Below are positions 35,939 to 47,233 of a stretch of 64,000 bases of DNA, piece after piece. The notes under the pieces were generated by a model. It made no database searches. It was given only the letters and a program-made list of their open reading frames with translations, and was not told the origin of the DNA. Every line of letters begins with the position of its first letter. The first letter of the stretch is position 1. Both the position numbers and the translations under genes were made by a program. The stretch spans positions 16,182,001 to 16,246,000 of the forward strand of contig CM106585.1 in NCBI GenBank assembly GCA_048013815.1, written 5' to 3'. The stretch is from Setoptus koraiensis. Its lineage: Eukaryota; Arthropoda.

Positions 35939-36149
35939 TATACGGCCTACGTACACTGCGCTGGCTATATACATCTCCCGCACTGGCCCTATGTAGTGTG
36001 TGGTCTACAGCGACAACGACGATTCGATGAAAAACAGGGTCAACGCAGTTAGCTGCCCATAGCCAGCCCTCAATGGTGTTTCCTGGTATGGATAACTAAC
36101 TATATCAGCCATTGCCCAACAACGGCAGCCCTCTGCTTGTCTACACAAG

Positions 36150-36152
<3 letters not shown>

Positions 36153-36184
<32 letters not shown>
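36153..36184. repeat. (AC)n microsatellite
   Basis: Uninterrupted, about 15 units. Confidence 0.9.
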
Positions 36185-36186
<2 letters not shown>

Positions 36187-36701
36187 GCTCTGGAAGCGTG
36201 CAATATTCGATTTGAATTGGGGAGATCGCGGAATGGGGGGGGGGGGAGCGCGCGCTCCAAGCTCGCCATTCGCAAGCGCTGATGCTGCTGGCCCAACAAG
36301 CACATCTACACATGGGTTCATTCAAATTCCAATCTACACAAGCACGCATAACACGACGCTGCGCGCAACGGTGCTGGCTGGCCGATCGAGCCTTTACCAT
36401 AGAGGCCCACAGTTCTAATGTAACGTGCATACAGCGAGCGCCTGGATGTGGCGAGCGATGTGTGTGCAGCTGAGGCCCCATTACCACTGCACACAAGAGC
36501 ACACATAGACAGTCACACACAAAAGAAAAGCACAGAACGCACACGAGTCTGCACCAGAAGCTCTGGTTTAGCCCCAATTTTGTTTGGGCCGACCAAGTTA
36601 TAGGCGCCAGTGGCGCGTTGCACAGACGCACAACTGCTAGCACTGCTCGTGCACTGGCATGTCTAGGCCAGCCAGGCTAGATGGGGGGGGGGGATCTGGG
36701 C

Positions 36702-36704
<3 letters not shown>

Positions 36705-36743
<39 letters not shown>
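36705..36743. repeat. (GT)n microsatellite
   Basis: About 19 uninterrupted units, shortly after an 11-G run. Confidence 0.92.
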
Positions 36744-36745
<2 letters not shown>

Positions 36746-37157
36746 CACAAAAGTGGAGCTAGCGCTCCAGCGAGTATGGTCTAGCTTGCTCTGTTATACA
36801 CACAATAAAGTTGTGTGTGTGTGTGTGTGTGTGTGTGCCAGCACAGTAGTAGCGCTACTGAATTGCGGGGGACGGGGGAACGGGCCACAGAATGCAGCGA
36901 ACCACCGCCAGAGCGCAATACACGTATATGTGTGTATGTGTGCGAGTGTTTGTGTGGGGGTGCATGTGTGCGCGCTGACAGTCAGACAGCAAAACTGGCG
37001 AAGAAGAAAGAGTAAAGACAGAGTGCAAGATGGAGTTCTCAGATGATTAGGCCGATAACGACGACGATCTTTGCAGGACCAAACATGCATGATGGTGCCG
37101 ATAACCAGCGAGAGCTCTATATTTGTTCTTTGCGCCCTTCGCGATACTCGCTATCGC

Positions 37158-37189
37158 TGGCAAGCTAGCATAAAGCAGCTAGCTTGCCA
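37158..37189. repeat. 12-bp-arm perfect hairpin
   Basis: TGGCAAGCTAGC and GCTAGCTTGCCA flank the 8-nt loop ATAAAGCA. Confidence 0.85.
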
Positions 37190-38266
37190 ATTGCCGTCTG
37201 GGGCCGAATTAGCAGCTAATATATATCGCGCGCGCTGATGATACTTCTAGCTAGAGTGGTCCGCGAGCCGATGCATGGGTGCTGGAGGCCTGCGTGTGTA
37301 TGCGCTGCAGCCGGACATATGAATACAAACAGACTCTCTCTCTCACATAAACACACGTAGTCTGCAGACAAACAAGCCAGCGAGCTCGTGCAAATCATCA
37401 AGCAGGTAAATTCTGTGCATATTATAGTAGACAAAATGTGTGCTGTAGGCTGGCGCAAAATATAAGCCATTTATACAAATAGATCTGGGCTGCCTTGTGA
37501 TGTGTTGCATAACAATGCAGCCATGGGCGCACCAACTGTGCGCTGGCGAGCCCATCATCATCGCAACGAAAACCTGAACAAATAATTGTTCAGGTAGCTA
37601 AATAATAATTATCTAACGAGATTGACGAGCCGCTGGTGGCGGCCAGCAACATTTCTGCTAATAAACTATCACAACAACGACCAAAACAATGCTGCCGGCA
37701 TTGCTGCTCCTCCAAGTCGCCTCATATCGAAAGCTGCTGCCGTCGCCGATGGTGCGCCGTGCACGCACTGCCAGAAACAATGGCCAGCACCACGAGCGGC
37801 TATTTGTATGCGGCGTAACTGATAATTGCTGGTAATGACACACGGCCATTGCCGTGTGGCATGGTCCGATGATTTTTTGATTCGCAGTCGTGTGTGCAGC
37901 GTAGTTGCTGCTGTCCGGTATACTGTTCGGCCATTCGTTTGTCCGTTTGTCCGCTTGCTAGCTGGCTGGCTGGGCAGGGCTTAATCGGTCGGTGGACAGC
38001 CTTTGTTGCGGACAGCCGCACCATCAACTAACGGATCAGAATAATTCATTAAAATACCATCGTCACCATTAGAACAACGGCGCGAGCTTGCACACACACA
38101 CACACACACAAGCAGCTGGGAGTGGGCAACAATGGCGACACCAGTGTCAGACAGGAAGCCCATCTGCCAATAACGTTGTCACCTCGCCAAAGTAATTACG
38201 CAACTACTCGTGCACTGCGAGTAAGTCCGACTGTCTGCAGAAGTAATACTAGAGCTAGAGAAGCAG

Positions 38267-38344
38267 CGACAACAACGGCAACGACAACAACGGCAACGAC
38301 AACAACGGCAACGACAACAACGGCAACGACAACAACGGCAACGA
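38267..38344. repeat. 15-bp minisatellite, five tandem copies
   Basis: Unit CGACAACAACGGCAA repeated five times without change. The length is a multiple of three, so it stays open in all frames and creates misleading open frames. Confidence 0.95.
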
Positions 38345-38650
38345 CGAGCGAAAAAACATGCGTAAGAACAAGGAAAATAAAGAGGCTACCCGGCTGGTTG
38401 TTCGTGTGGATGTGCGCATTTTGTTGTTTGTTTTGTTTCGTTGTTTTGGTTTGAATTGGATTCGGATAGGATCAAAACGGATAGGATCCAACGGGTCTGA
38501 ATTGAATTGGATTCGTTTGGAGCGCGCGCTCCCGTTCTGGCGGCCCAGCATGCATTGTTGCTGCTGCTGCTACTATAACTGCTGCAGTGTTTGTAGCAAC
38601 AACAATGAGCTAGTCAGGTTAACTACATCACTTGCTATTGGCCTTGTGCT

Positions 38651-38655
38651 GTCGC

Positions 38656-38724
<69 letters not shown>

Positions 38725-38725
38725 C

Positions 38726-38756
<31 letters not shown>

Positions 38757-38788
38757 CTGTCGTTGTTGCTGCTGCTGCTGCCGTTGTA
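38651..38788. repeat. (GTT)n/(GCT)n trinucleotide tract
   Basis: About 137 bp of GTT units with scattered GTC and a GCT-rich end. It causes poly-Leu/Cys/Thr pseudo-frames. Confidence 0.95.
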
Positions 38789-39477
38789 GTAGTTGCACGG
38801 TCCAAATTGCCTCTATTCTCTGTCAAGACGACAGCCAGAGATGCCAATGATAAGCCACGGAAGTAGCGTCCTTGCAGAGGCGTCTCCTCAAGTGGGGCCT
38901 TGTTGTGTGCGCGTGTGTATTAGTTTCTCCACTTGGATAGGTACGGCAGCAAACTTGAGAAATATATATATACAACGGTAGATAATGGTGGGTAGTTGGC
39001 GCTAGCCAAACTGTCTGACTGTGTGAGCGGTCGTTAGCAGCACATAACTAAGCATAATGTAGATTTGTAGGTGTGCGTGTTTGTAGCCCCCAGCAGGCGC
39101 GGATATTTGCTACCGCCATTGCCACCAACAGCATGTACTGCGTCTGATGTCTTGTTATATACACTGCAACACCATACTATACAGCCAGTTTAGTTTATAC
39201 TGCCAGCCAACAACACACACACACACATATTATGCTGCTAGTTGCAGTGCTGGCAGTAGTAGGTAGCAAGTGGATGTGGCAGTTTTGGGGCCCGTTCGAA
39301 GCTCACAACAATACATAAACGCGCACACGGACAAATACGCACACACACACAAAAACACACACAAACACACACATAGGGTAGGGGGTGGGAATGATTTTTT
39401 CGATACAATTGGCCATTAGATGTAAGCCGAGACAGTTTAAAATTTTCAACACCACGCGCACACTTGCCATACAATTG

Positions 39478-39485
39478 TGCGTGCG

Positions 39486-39539
<54 letters not shown>

Positions 39540-39547
39540 TGTGTGTG
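39478..39547. repeat. (GT)n microsatellite
   Basis: About 70 bp, pure in the middle (about 39492-39534), with GC and GGGT interruptions at the edges. Confidence 0.92.
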
Positions 39548-40676
39548 CAACAGAAACAAAACGATCTCGCTGCACCATTGATGGTAGCATCAACATTATA
39601 TATCATTTATTTTTTCAAACCAACCAGTGATGTATCCTGTCTCTGTTCCATCTCTCGGCTGGCCCCTCTGCCGCTGGCTGGCTCGCTTATCTCGAGGCCC
39701 GCTACCCATTGGCACCACCACCGACAGCACTAGCTTACCAGCGCGCGCGCAAACAAACACACACACACACACACACACAAATCTAAACGCTTTGCTAGCC
39801 ATTCTTCCCTATACTATTAATATCTAGACTATTGTATTGATTCGTCTTCGTTCATTTCTCGTCGTCGCCATTGATCTCTCCTTGTGGCCCTCTACCCACC
39901 AACGAATCCTGTCTGCTTGCATGTTGCAACTTGCGGCTCTCTCTTTTGGCAGTTTCGACGGGCGCTTCGACAATCGCCAACTGGCGGCTTTGGCTATCAC
40001 CAGCGGCCTGCTGTTGGGCATGTGCACCAGAAACGGCTCGATGGAGGCCATTCTTTCGAGACACACGCACACATAGGAGCGAGCTGGTAAAAATGTTTTT
40101 CTCTGTTTCCCACCATCAATTGGCCTACATGAGCCCCCTGCTCGATGGTCTGGGCTCTCGCTGGCCGGTTGTGCACTGCAGGCTTGTAAATCTTGGAAAT
40201 TGTACAGAGCTCAGACAGAATGAGATTTGAGCATGGCCAGCCGAGCAGCCAGCCACTGGCCCGGTCGGCCAGCCAGAGGGGGCGAAGAAAAAAATTTGTT
40301 CAATTGGGCCAGCCGAATTGTGTGTGTGTGAGTTTGCGCACTCATTTAGTCGCCGCTGCTGATAAGTTTTTGAGCTTGGCTGGCCCGCCAGCCGCGATCC
40401 GTGAGCCCCCCCTGCCCCTGCCCACCAACAGAGCCCGTAGGCCATAAGCAGAGTGGGGCGCCATGTTTGCCTACAATTAATAAGTGGGATTCTAACTAAG
40501 ACCACCCCCATGGTTACTATTTCCAGTTGTGCTGGCAGTTTTGCTGGTAGTGCCGCTATTTTTTGCTGTTCTTCTTGACTGGCGCTGGCGGGCGCTCCTC
40601 CGAAGCTCCATTGTGGTGTGCATGTGCAGTGCACTTTGATGATTAGCCTTTTTTGCTCCCCCTGTAGTGGCTGTCA

Positions 40677-40720
40677 TTGTTGTTGTTGTTGTTGCTGTTG
40701 TTGTTGTTGCTGCTGCTGTC
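40677..40720. repeat. (GTT)n trinucleotide tract
   Basis: GTT units with GCT interruptions. Confidence 0.88.
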
Positions 40721-41454
40721 GTCGCCGTGCCTCATTCGAATATCTAGACACAGCACAATTGGTAAAACTTCTTGACACCTTTGAGCCGGCTAATTTGGTC
40801 TCTGCTCTCGTGCCGTTTCTTTTCCTTTGGTCTGATTACAGACGAGACAACAATGGTGTCAATGGTGCTCAGCGCAAAGGACTCTTGAGTTGCGAGAAGA
40901 GCCGATTGGTGTCGGCGAGATAGCACTCCAACTGATACACACTTGAATGATGGGGCCTTGTAACTCTAATGGAGCAGCAGCAGCGCCAGTTGAAAGTCGT
41001 ACAGTGCCAGTGTGGGCGTATGAGGCAGCGCGACTTTTTTCTGTTGTTGGTGTTTCCATCCAGCGTGTATCTCTCTCTCTGGCGACACACTAATTTGTAT
41101 GATCAATTGCCATTTTGCGATGGCCCTTCACCAAGACACTGGTGCCAGGATTGCGTCGCACGCTGACACAGGCCGCGCTCATGAGGGGCCCGGTCAGAAT
41201 TGTTTCTTTTTGATTGGATTGGCAACTGGGGCAAGCGAGCGCCGGCAGTGAGCGAGGCGCTCTATTCCAGTGAAAAGTTGTTAGTGGAACATGGAAATTG
41301 CGTGTCGTGTTGCGATGATCCAATGAATTGCGCATTGCACACGCTGACTCTGTTGAGCAACCCAACGCGCCCGCTGACAGCGGACAGCCACCGCTGCACA
41401 ACCGTTGCCCGTTCTGTTGCCCCCGCTGGGTCGCCCGTCCCCAGAGCGGCTGAC

Positions 41455-41526
41455 GATTTTTCATCTGATGAGAGCGGGCCCCGCTCTTAGGCGCGCTGTC
41501 ATCGTCGGATCATCAGATGAAAAATC
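41455..41526. repeat. Inverted repeat with 17-bp arms and nested inner hairpin
   Basis: GATTTTTCATCTGATGA at 41455-41471 is exactly complementary to 41510-41526. Inside, GAGCGGG/CCCGCTC around one C forms a second hairpin at about 41472-41486. Confidence 0.88.
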
Positions 41527-42408
41527 CAGCGGCGCGCCGGTTATGGATATTTAATTTGAATTGAAGCGGGGCAAAAGGGACAAAGATTTAAAAATAGCAA
41601 CTGGCCAAAAATAGGCACCCACAACAACAAGCGCAAACAAACAAAAAACGGCCCGCCGGGCCCCATTGAGAGCGCACGCCGATGCGAGCGCCGGTGCGGC
41701 TGTGCGCGGCAGTTGGCTGCACACTCTAGTGCACGCGTGGCGGCGGGCGGTTCCGTCGGTTACGTCGGTTGCGTCGGCGAGCCCGGGGAAGCCAGAGAAG
41801 GGGCAGCGCTGCCGTTTTGGCGCCTGGGCGAGCTCGACGATGCCGGCCAGGCGGCTCAGTTATTGCAAAACGATTATTTGGGGCTCTAGGTGGCGACAAG
41901 GTTGCCGCGAGCGCAAAGTGGGCCCGTCATCAGTTGCCCGTTTAGCTGGCTGTCAACAGTTTGCCGAAATGAAAAATGTCAGGCCGCCGTTTGGGGGCCT
42001 CTCTAAGTGGACTGATAATGATTGTTTCACCTGCAGCGGCGCCACGTGCGCCGCTGCAAGCGAAAGGGCCCCCTCACTGAGGTGTGCGCACCGCGCAAGG
42101 TCACCCGGGCCCCGTTGGCTGGGGCGCGCGGCAGCCGAGCCGCCGGCCCGGACTGCAGCCAGCGGTGGCCGCCGCGTGCGTGTGCGTGCTTTATATTCTG
42201 GCCGCCGCTCTCGGCCACAATATTCCGCTCGGGCAATATTGTGCGTGTATTCAGGGCATAAACTTGTGAGCATAAACTCGCGCTTGATACACTCCACCGT
42301 TTGCCCGCTGCATACACTGTACTATACAGTGACTGTGCTATACAGTCTGTATATCATGCAGCGAGCGGCCTAGCGATATTCTGCCTGGACATTCTGGAAA
42401 ATCATTAA

Positions 42409-42410
<2 letters not shown>

Positions 42411-42445
<35 letters not shown>
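42411..42445. repeat. (CA)n microsatellite
   Basis: About 17 uninterrupted units. Confidence 0.92.
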
Positions 42446-42448
<3 letters not shown>

Positions 42449-42876
42449 AGCAACAAAAACGAATTGTGAGCGCCCAAATTAAAGTTATTCAAGGAACGTA
42501 GCGGGCTGGCCGGCCGCCGCACGGCGGCTTAATTGAACGGTCACCTACAGCTGCGGCTGGCACTGTCTGCGCGCCTTGATTAAATTGACCGTTCAGGCCG
42601 ATCGTGGACAAAGATAACGATATGCATTGGCGCCACATCGGGGCCCCTCCGCATCGATTGGTGCCCGGCCGCCAGCGAGGGCCGCTGCGGCCGGGCACAC
42701 GCTGCGCACTGGCCGGGCATTGGCCCAATGTGGCGGGCGGCACCGGGCCATATCAGCGATATGATATCGCTGGGCAGGAATCAAAAATAAATTAGTCGCA
42801 CACCTAGCGACACACTGTATATAGTATGGACTATATGTAATATAGCTGCCACTCCGACGACGGCCGCACGCCGTAT

Positions 42877-42878
<2 letters not shown>

Positions 42879-42915
<37 letters not shown>
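42879..42915. repeat. (AC)n microsatellite
   Basis: About 18 uninterrupted units. Confidence 0.92.
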
Positions 42916-42917
<2 letters not shown>

Positions 42918-43123
42918 ATGACACACAATGCACATGATATACAACAAAGCGGGCCCCGTTTGTGGGCATCGGGGCTACCGTGTGGCTCGCCGGCCACTGC
43001 ATTAGCACTGTGTGCGACGGGGCCCGATCCATATCTTGCGCGCCCCGTCCGACGTGTGCATTGTTGCGCCGCGCATCGCTGGCCGGTGGCCGCGACTCGC
43101 CGGCCCGCAACCCACAGCGCAAC

Positions 43124-43155
43124 ACACAAGGCGACACAAGGCGACACAAGGCGAC
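43124..43155. repeat. 10-bp tandem repeat, three copies
   Basis: ACACAAGGCG-type unit repeated three times. Confidence 0.8.
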
Positions 43156-43502
43156 AGACGACGCAATAATGCACGCGCTGCCGTGAAGGACCCGCCAGAC
43201 GGCGCCCAAAAGTACCAAAAGTGCCCAAAGTGCCCATGGCGGCCGGAGCGGCCAGAGTGAAGGAAGTGTTTGTGTGTGCGTATTTTATTTTTATAACGCT
43301 CCCAGCGCCGCCAGTGATTGTGTGCGCCGCCGAGAGCATGTAGCTACATACTAAACGGGCATTTATCGCGCGTTGAGAGCGCCCCATAAAAATTGAACCC
43401 AAACGGCCTTGGTGTCATTTCACGACCGTCCCCATTTGAGCGTGTCTAGCGCACACACAAGCACGCCGTCCGGCACTCAGGTTTGTATAACCTTCGAGCC
43501 CG

Positions 43503-43559
43503 CCAGCCAGTCAGCCAGCCAGCCAGCCAGTCAGCCAGCCAGTCAGCCAGCCAGCCAGC
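43503..43559. repeat. (CAGC/CAGT)n tetranucleotide tract
   Basis: About 14 units of CCAG/TCAG in alternating blocks. Confidence 0.9.
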
Positions 43560-43704
43560 GACGGCTATCGCGGCGCTATCTCGCCAATCTGGCCGCGCGC
43601 CGCAAACCAGTGGCAACAAGCAGCGGCCAAGCGATACCGACCAGAGCTGTTGTGCGTTTGTGGTTGGCGCCTGCCAGGGCGATAGCGCACGACAAAAACC
43701 GACA

Positions 43705-43724
43705 TAACAATAACAACGACAACG

Positions 43725-43785
<61 letters not shown>

Positions 43786-43788
43786 CGA
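43705..43788. repeat. (AAC)n trinucleotide tract
   Basis: About 84 bp of AAC with GAC interruptions; generates poly-Asn/Gln/Thr pseudo-frames. Confidence 0.93.
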
Positions 43789-44700
43789 CAATAATGTCTA
43801 CTACACATAATTGATTCTCTCATCCGTGGCTCGCCATTTCAAATGTGTGTCTCGCGCTTGGCCCGGCGCTACGTGGCTGCTCCACTGACTCGCCGCTGGC
43901 TGGTCGGTTGGCTGGCCGATTGTTCGGTCGGTTGCTTGGCTGGTGGCCGGCGAGTGAATTATTGCGCGAAAAAGATGTCTCGCCAGTGCAGCGCCAGCCC
44001 GGCCGGCAGCGATGACTTGCGGGCCGCGAGGCCCCAAGATAAGGAGATCACTCTTTCAACACACACGCAACTTGCAGTGTGCGCCGTTACTTGTGGGCCC
44101 CGGCGACCAGCGCCAGTGGGCAACCGCCCACCCGTGCCAGCCTCTGGCCTCAAATGGCGCTGGCCAGTCAACAAAGATCGAGCTCGAGAGGAGATCGCTT
44201 CTCGCGAACACACACACACGCACATCTCGGCCGCCGCTAATGAACGAAGCCCAACGGCTGACTAAACTCCAGTTAGTCGTCGGCCTGCCCAAGGCTCGGC
44301 GGCTTAACAGCCGCCCACTGCAAGCGCAAGCTGCAAGTGTGCGGCTAGAGGGGCCCGCATTGATTAAATCACTATTACTGGCTATTACTCATGCGACTAT
44401 ATGAGTGGCGCTGCTCGCCTACAAATGGCATTAATATCAGAGAGAGAGAGAGAGAGGCGAGCGAGCGTTATGATTTCTCCAAATTGACTTTCATGTGCTG
44501 CTAACGCGCGCGCGGCGCTGCAGCCCAGCCCGCCAAGACGCCAGTCGGCTATCGCTGGAGCTCGTTGCTATTTGCACCGGCGACGCTCGTTCCTGCTCGA
44601 GATTATCAACTGCTTTGCCTCGATATACAAGTACTGATATATACAAGTGCCCATGTGCCCACAGTCTACACACGCGCCCGACAGAAACTAACTACACACC

Positions 44701-44750
44701 AACAGCAACAGCAACAACAACAACGACAACAACAACGACAACAACAAAAA
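44701..44750. repeat. (AAC)n trinucleotide tract
   Basis: AAC units with AGC and GAC interruptions. Confidence 0.88.
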
Positions 44751-44840
44751 ACAAAACTGAACGAAATACTGCTCGCATGCGGTGCTGTATCACTGCCACA
44801 ACCGCTTCTAATTGCAAACAAACGCGCGCACGCTGCTCAA

Positions 44841-44920
44841 TGATTTGATTTAGTTTGATTTGATTTGATTTGATTGGATTTAATTTGATTTGATTAGATT
44901 TAATTTGATTTGATCAGATT
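44841..44920. repeat. (GATTT)n pentanucleotide repeat
   Basis: About 15 degenerate copies of TTGAT/GATTT, some with A insertions. Confidence 0.9.
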
Positions 44921-45559
44921 AGACCGGACCTAACCGGACCATCGAGCGGTTGCGTCGGCCAGCGCCGCCACTGGCCACGCACAGGCCACCCTCGGACCGC
45001 ATTAGGTCGAGGTTGCGGGGGTGTTGCGCCACTCTGCAGTGCTAACACTGGTACTGGCACTGGCCGCAGTGTAAAACACCGGCCAAGCTTCGCGCGCACA
45101 CACACACGCACGCACAAGCACGTTCTTCCAGTTGGCCAGGTATCGTTTGGCCAGATCGCGCCGCGCGATCACTTTTCACTTGACATTCTTGGCGCCTTCT
45201 CGCCGCGTTGATTGCTGTGAGCGGTCACCAGAGGCACCAACACACAAACGGAAAAAACTGTTACGAGATGATGGCTCATACACACACACACACACTGGGG
45301 ACCCGCTGGCTTCGAGCGTCTGAGCGGCCCACTTTTCTCGGCCCGTTGCCTAGATCGCAGACAGCGGGGATCTGGCGCAAATGCGCCATAATGCACTCAC
45401 ATTACAGTTAAACCCCACACAACTTTGTGTGCCATTGTATCTATCGCTGCTGCCTTTAGGGCTGGCTCGTGCCAATAGCGCTCGCCAATAGACAAATGAT
45501 TTGTACAATATCCAGATATCTAGATTGAGATTGCGAGTGTATGTGTGCGAGCGAGCGTG

Positions 45560-45615
45560 CGTGTGTGTGTGTGTGTGTGAGTGTGTGAGTGTGGTGCCAC
45601 CATTGTTGACCCCCA

Positions 45616-45657
<42 letters not shown>
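45560..45657. repeat. Facing (GT)n and (AC)n tracts able to form a long hairpin
   Basis: GT-rich tract 45560-45593 is followed within about 22 bp by a (CA)n tract 45616-45657; a palindromic GGTGCCACC lies between them. Confidence 0.88.
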
Positions 45658-45660
<3 letters not shown>

Positions 45661-46224
45661 CAGAATGGGCATCGAATGAATAAATGAATCGCTCTAGATG
45701 GATTGAATGGTGGAATACAACGCGCATTCACATTCAAGTTGCTTGGCCAGCTCCGTGCAGCCAGAGAGCTCAATTCAAGGGGGCTCGCCACCACCACCAA
45801 GTCACTGGTGCAGCGAGAGAGCTGGCCGGAGCTAGCTGAATTTATTTATTGAATGAATAATAGATTCATCAATAAATTAGTTTGAGTTTGCCTACATAGC
45901 TATGCTTGCCAGACATTGTATAGCAGTTGGCTTTCATTCCCAGCCCAAGCAGCTCTGCTAGTCAATCGACTACCAGGGCTAGCTTGTTAAAGCCATCAAA
46001 CAAGAGCAAGCCAGCCTCGCGAGCGATCCAGACCTCCTAGATTCTCCTTCTCTCTGGCTACACACACACAAGCTACAAGACAGTCTCTATTACTACTGCC
46101 TAGTAGTAGCAATCTGTGGAATATGGCATTATCTGCAGCCGAAATCTGACTGGAGCGAAGTTCGAATCTTGGCATCAATCTTACATGGTAACGCGCCATG
46201 GATGATGCCACGTCCGAGATGGCC

Positions 46225-46235
46225 CACACACACAT

Positions 46236-46270
<35 letters not shown>

Positions 46271-46271
46271 A
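46225..46271. repeat. Compound (AC)n(TA)n microsatellite
   Basis: AC units to about 46248, then TA units to 46271. Confidence 0.9.
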
Positions 46272-47233
46272 ATACCTCCCTCGCAGGAACGGATAAGTCT
46301 TCTGATCTGTGATGCCTGCCAGCCATGATTCGTTGAGAGAGAAAAAAGGGGGGGGGGAGCGATATCCAGTAGAGTAACAAGAATCGCTTTTTGTTGCAGT
46401 TGTTAGTGGCGCTACAATTGCTGCCGCCGTAAGCTTCTCACTCTCTTGTCTACGTGGATGTGTTGCCGTCTGACTAAATGATGCGCTGCCACCACAGTGG
46501 AGGGCTCTTTTATCTGGCTCATAATGGATAAATAACTATCACCATTGACGTTAATCCAGAATAACAAGCATAATTTCGGCGCCCGTACACTGCTTCAGCG
46601 CTGTAACCCAGAGCGGCCTTTGAACATAAGAGCTTCACCTTCTTCCACCACAGAAGAATTGAATAAAGTGACTACGTTTCTTCTGCATTCGAGCCATCCT
46701 TGCATGTAATTATCACCCAGCGTCTACCTCTAACTTTTGCTCGTGGCGTCTTTTTCAGATGCCAGCAGCGAACGGAAGAGAAAGGGAGAGAGTTGACTCC
46801 GTTCTGGACGTATACTTCACGTATGATGCATAGATTTCAAAACCAGCCGCCGTCGACGAGAGACGGCCCAACTTATTGTTGGATGAGAATTTAGCACGTA
46901 CTCACGTTCTAAATTTGTTGGCCTGCCCGACTGTGGGGGCGGCCATGCAAATATTAACTGAGCAACGCACTGAAATGCCTACCAAACATTAAACATCAGA
47001 CAATCATAGGCTCTAATATACAGGATACAACAAAAATGATGGTGCATCTGATTCCTTCGACTCAAATATTGAATATTCAATACTCTGTCTAGACAGTAAT
47101 AGTGTAACTTGCATCTTGTTGGATATAGATGCGGACGCACCTCTGCTCTAGCGGGCTCATTATAACTGATACCAACTTTATTTCGTTTTGTGATAGATGG
47201 TCACAATTTAAAATCTCACAAAACTGTTTTACT

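Larger units (their letters stand above)
34775..35999. other. Upstream region of the RGS gene, AT-rich
   Basis: AT-rich DNA that should contain the RGS 5' UTR and promoter. GT-rich stretches at 35120-35150 and 35250-35280, a long TA palindrome and a CA tract are present. No coding signal. Confidence 0.55.
36000..39600. other. Microsatellite-dense non-coding region
   Basis: Contains CA/GT tracts at 36153-36184, 36705-36743, 36812-36838, 38093-38109 and 39478-39547, poly-G runs at 36235-36246 (12 G) and 36683-36693 (11 G), a 15-bp minisatellite, a GTT tract and a perfect hairpin at 37158-37189. Open frames are all low-complexity or short; no gene is supported. Confidence 0.6.
39601..44999. other. 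GC-rich non-coding block
   Basis: By eye markedly richer in G+C than the gene-bearing parts, especially 41.6-43.4 kb (many GGCC, GCGC, GGGCCC words). Recurrent words are TGGCCAGC, GCCAGC and CTGGC. It also holds AC tracts (39757-39779, 42411-42445, 42879-42915), GTT (40677-40720), AAC (43705-43788, 44701-44750), an AG tract (44439-44456), CAGC/CAGT (43503-43559) and GATTT repeats. Frames up to 269 codons occur but are overlapping on both strands, Cys/Arg/Ala-rich and run through repeats, as expected of GC-rich non-coding DNA. Confidence 0.5.
45000..47233. other. Non-coding region downstream of the CD36-family gene
   Basis: Holds a facing pair of GT and AC tracts (45560-45657), an AC/TA compound tract (46225-46271), a 10-G run near 46347-46356 and a 16-bp palindrome TATTGAATATTCAATA at 47067-47082. 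The last 200 bp probably include the CD36-family 3' UTR. No gene supported. Confidence 0.55.

Noticed and set aside
38358..38789. 143-codon frame with a long Leu run
   Set aside because: Product of the GTT/GCT trinucleotide tract.
41666..42373. 235-codon frame on the + strand in the GC-rich block
   Set aside because: Several other long frames overlap it on both strands, composition is Arg/Ala/Ser/Cys-rich with no domain, and GC-rich DNA has few stop codons.
42593..43402. 269-codon frame on the - strand
   Set aside because: Runs straight through a CA microsatellite (VCVCVCV stretch), overlaps open frames on the other strand and shows no family motif.
46130..46200. tRNA-like GTTCGAATC box
   Set aside because: The putative T-arm pairs only four of five positions and no acceptor stem, D-arm or anticodon arm could be fitted around it.
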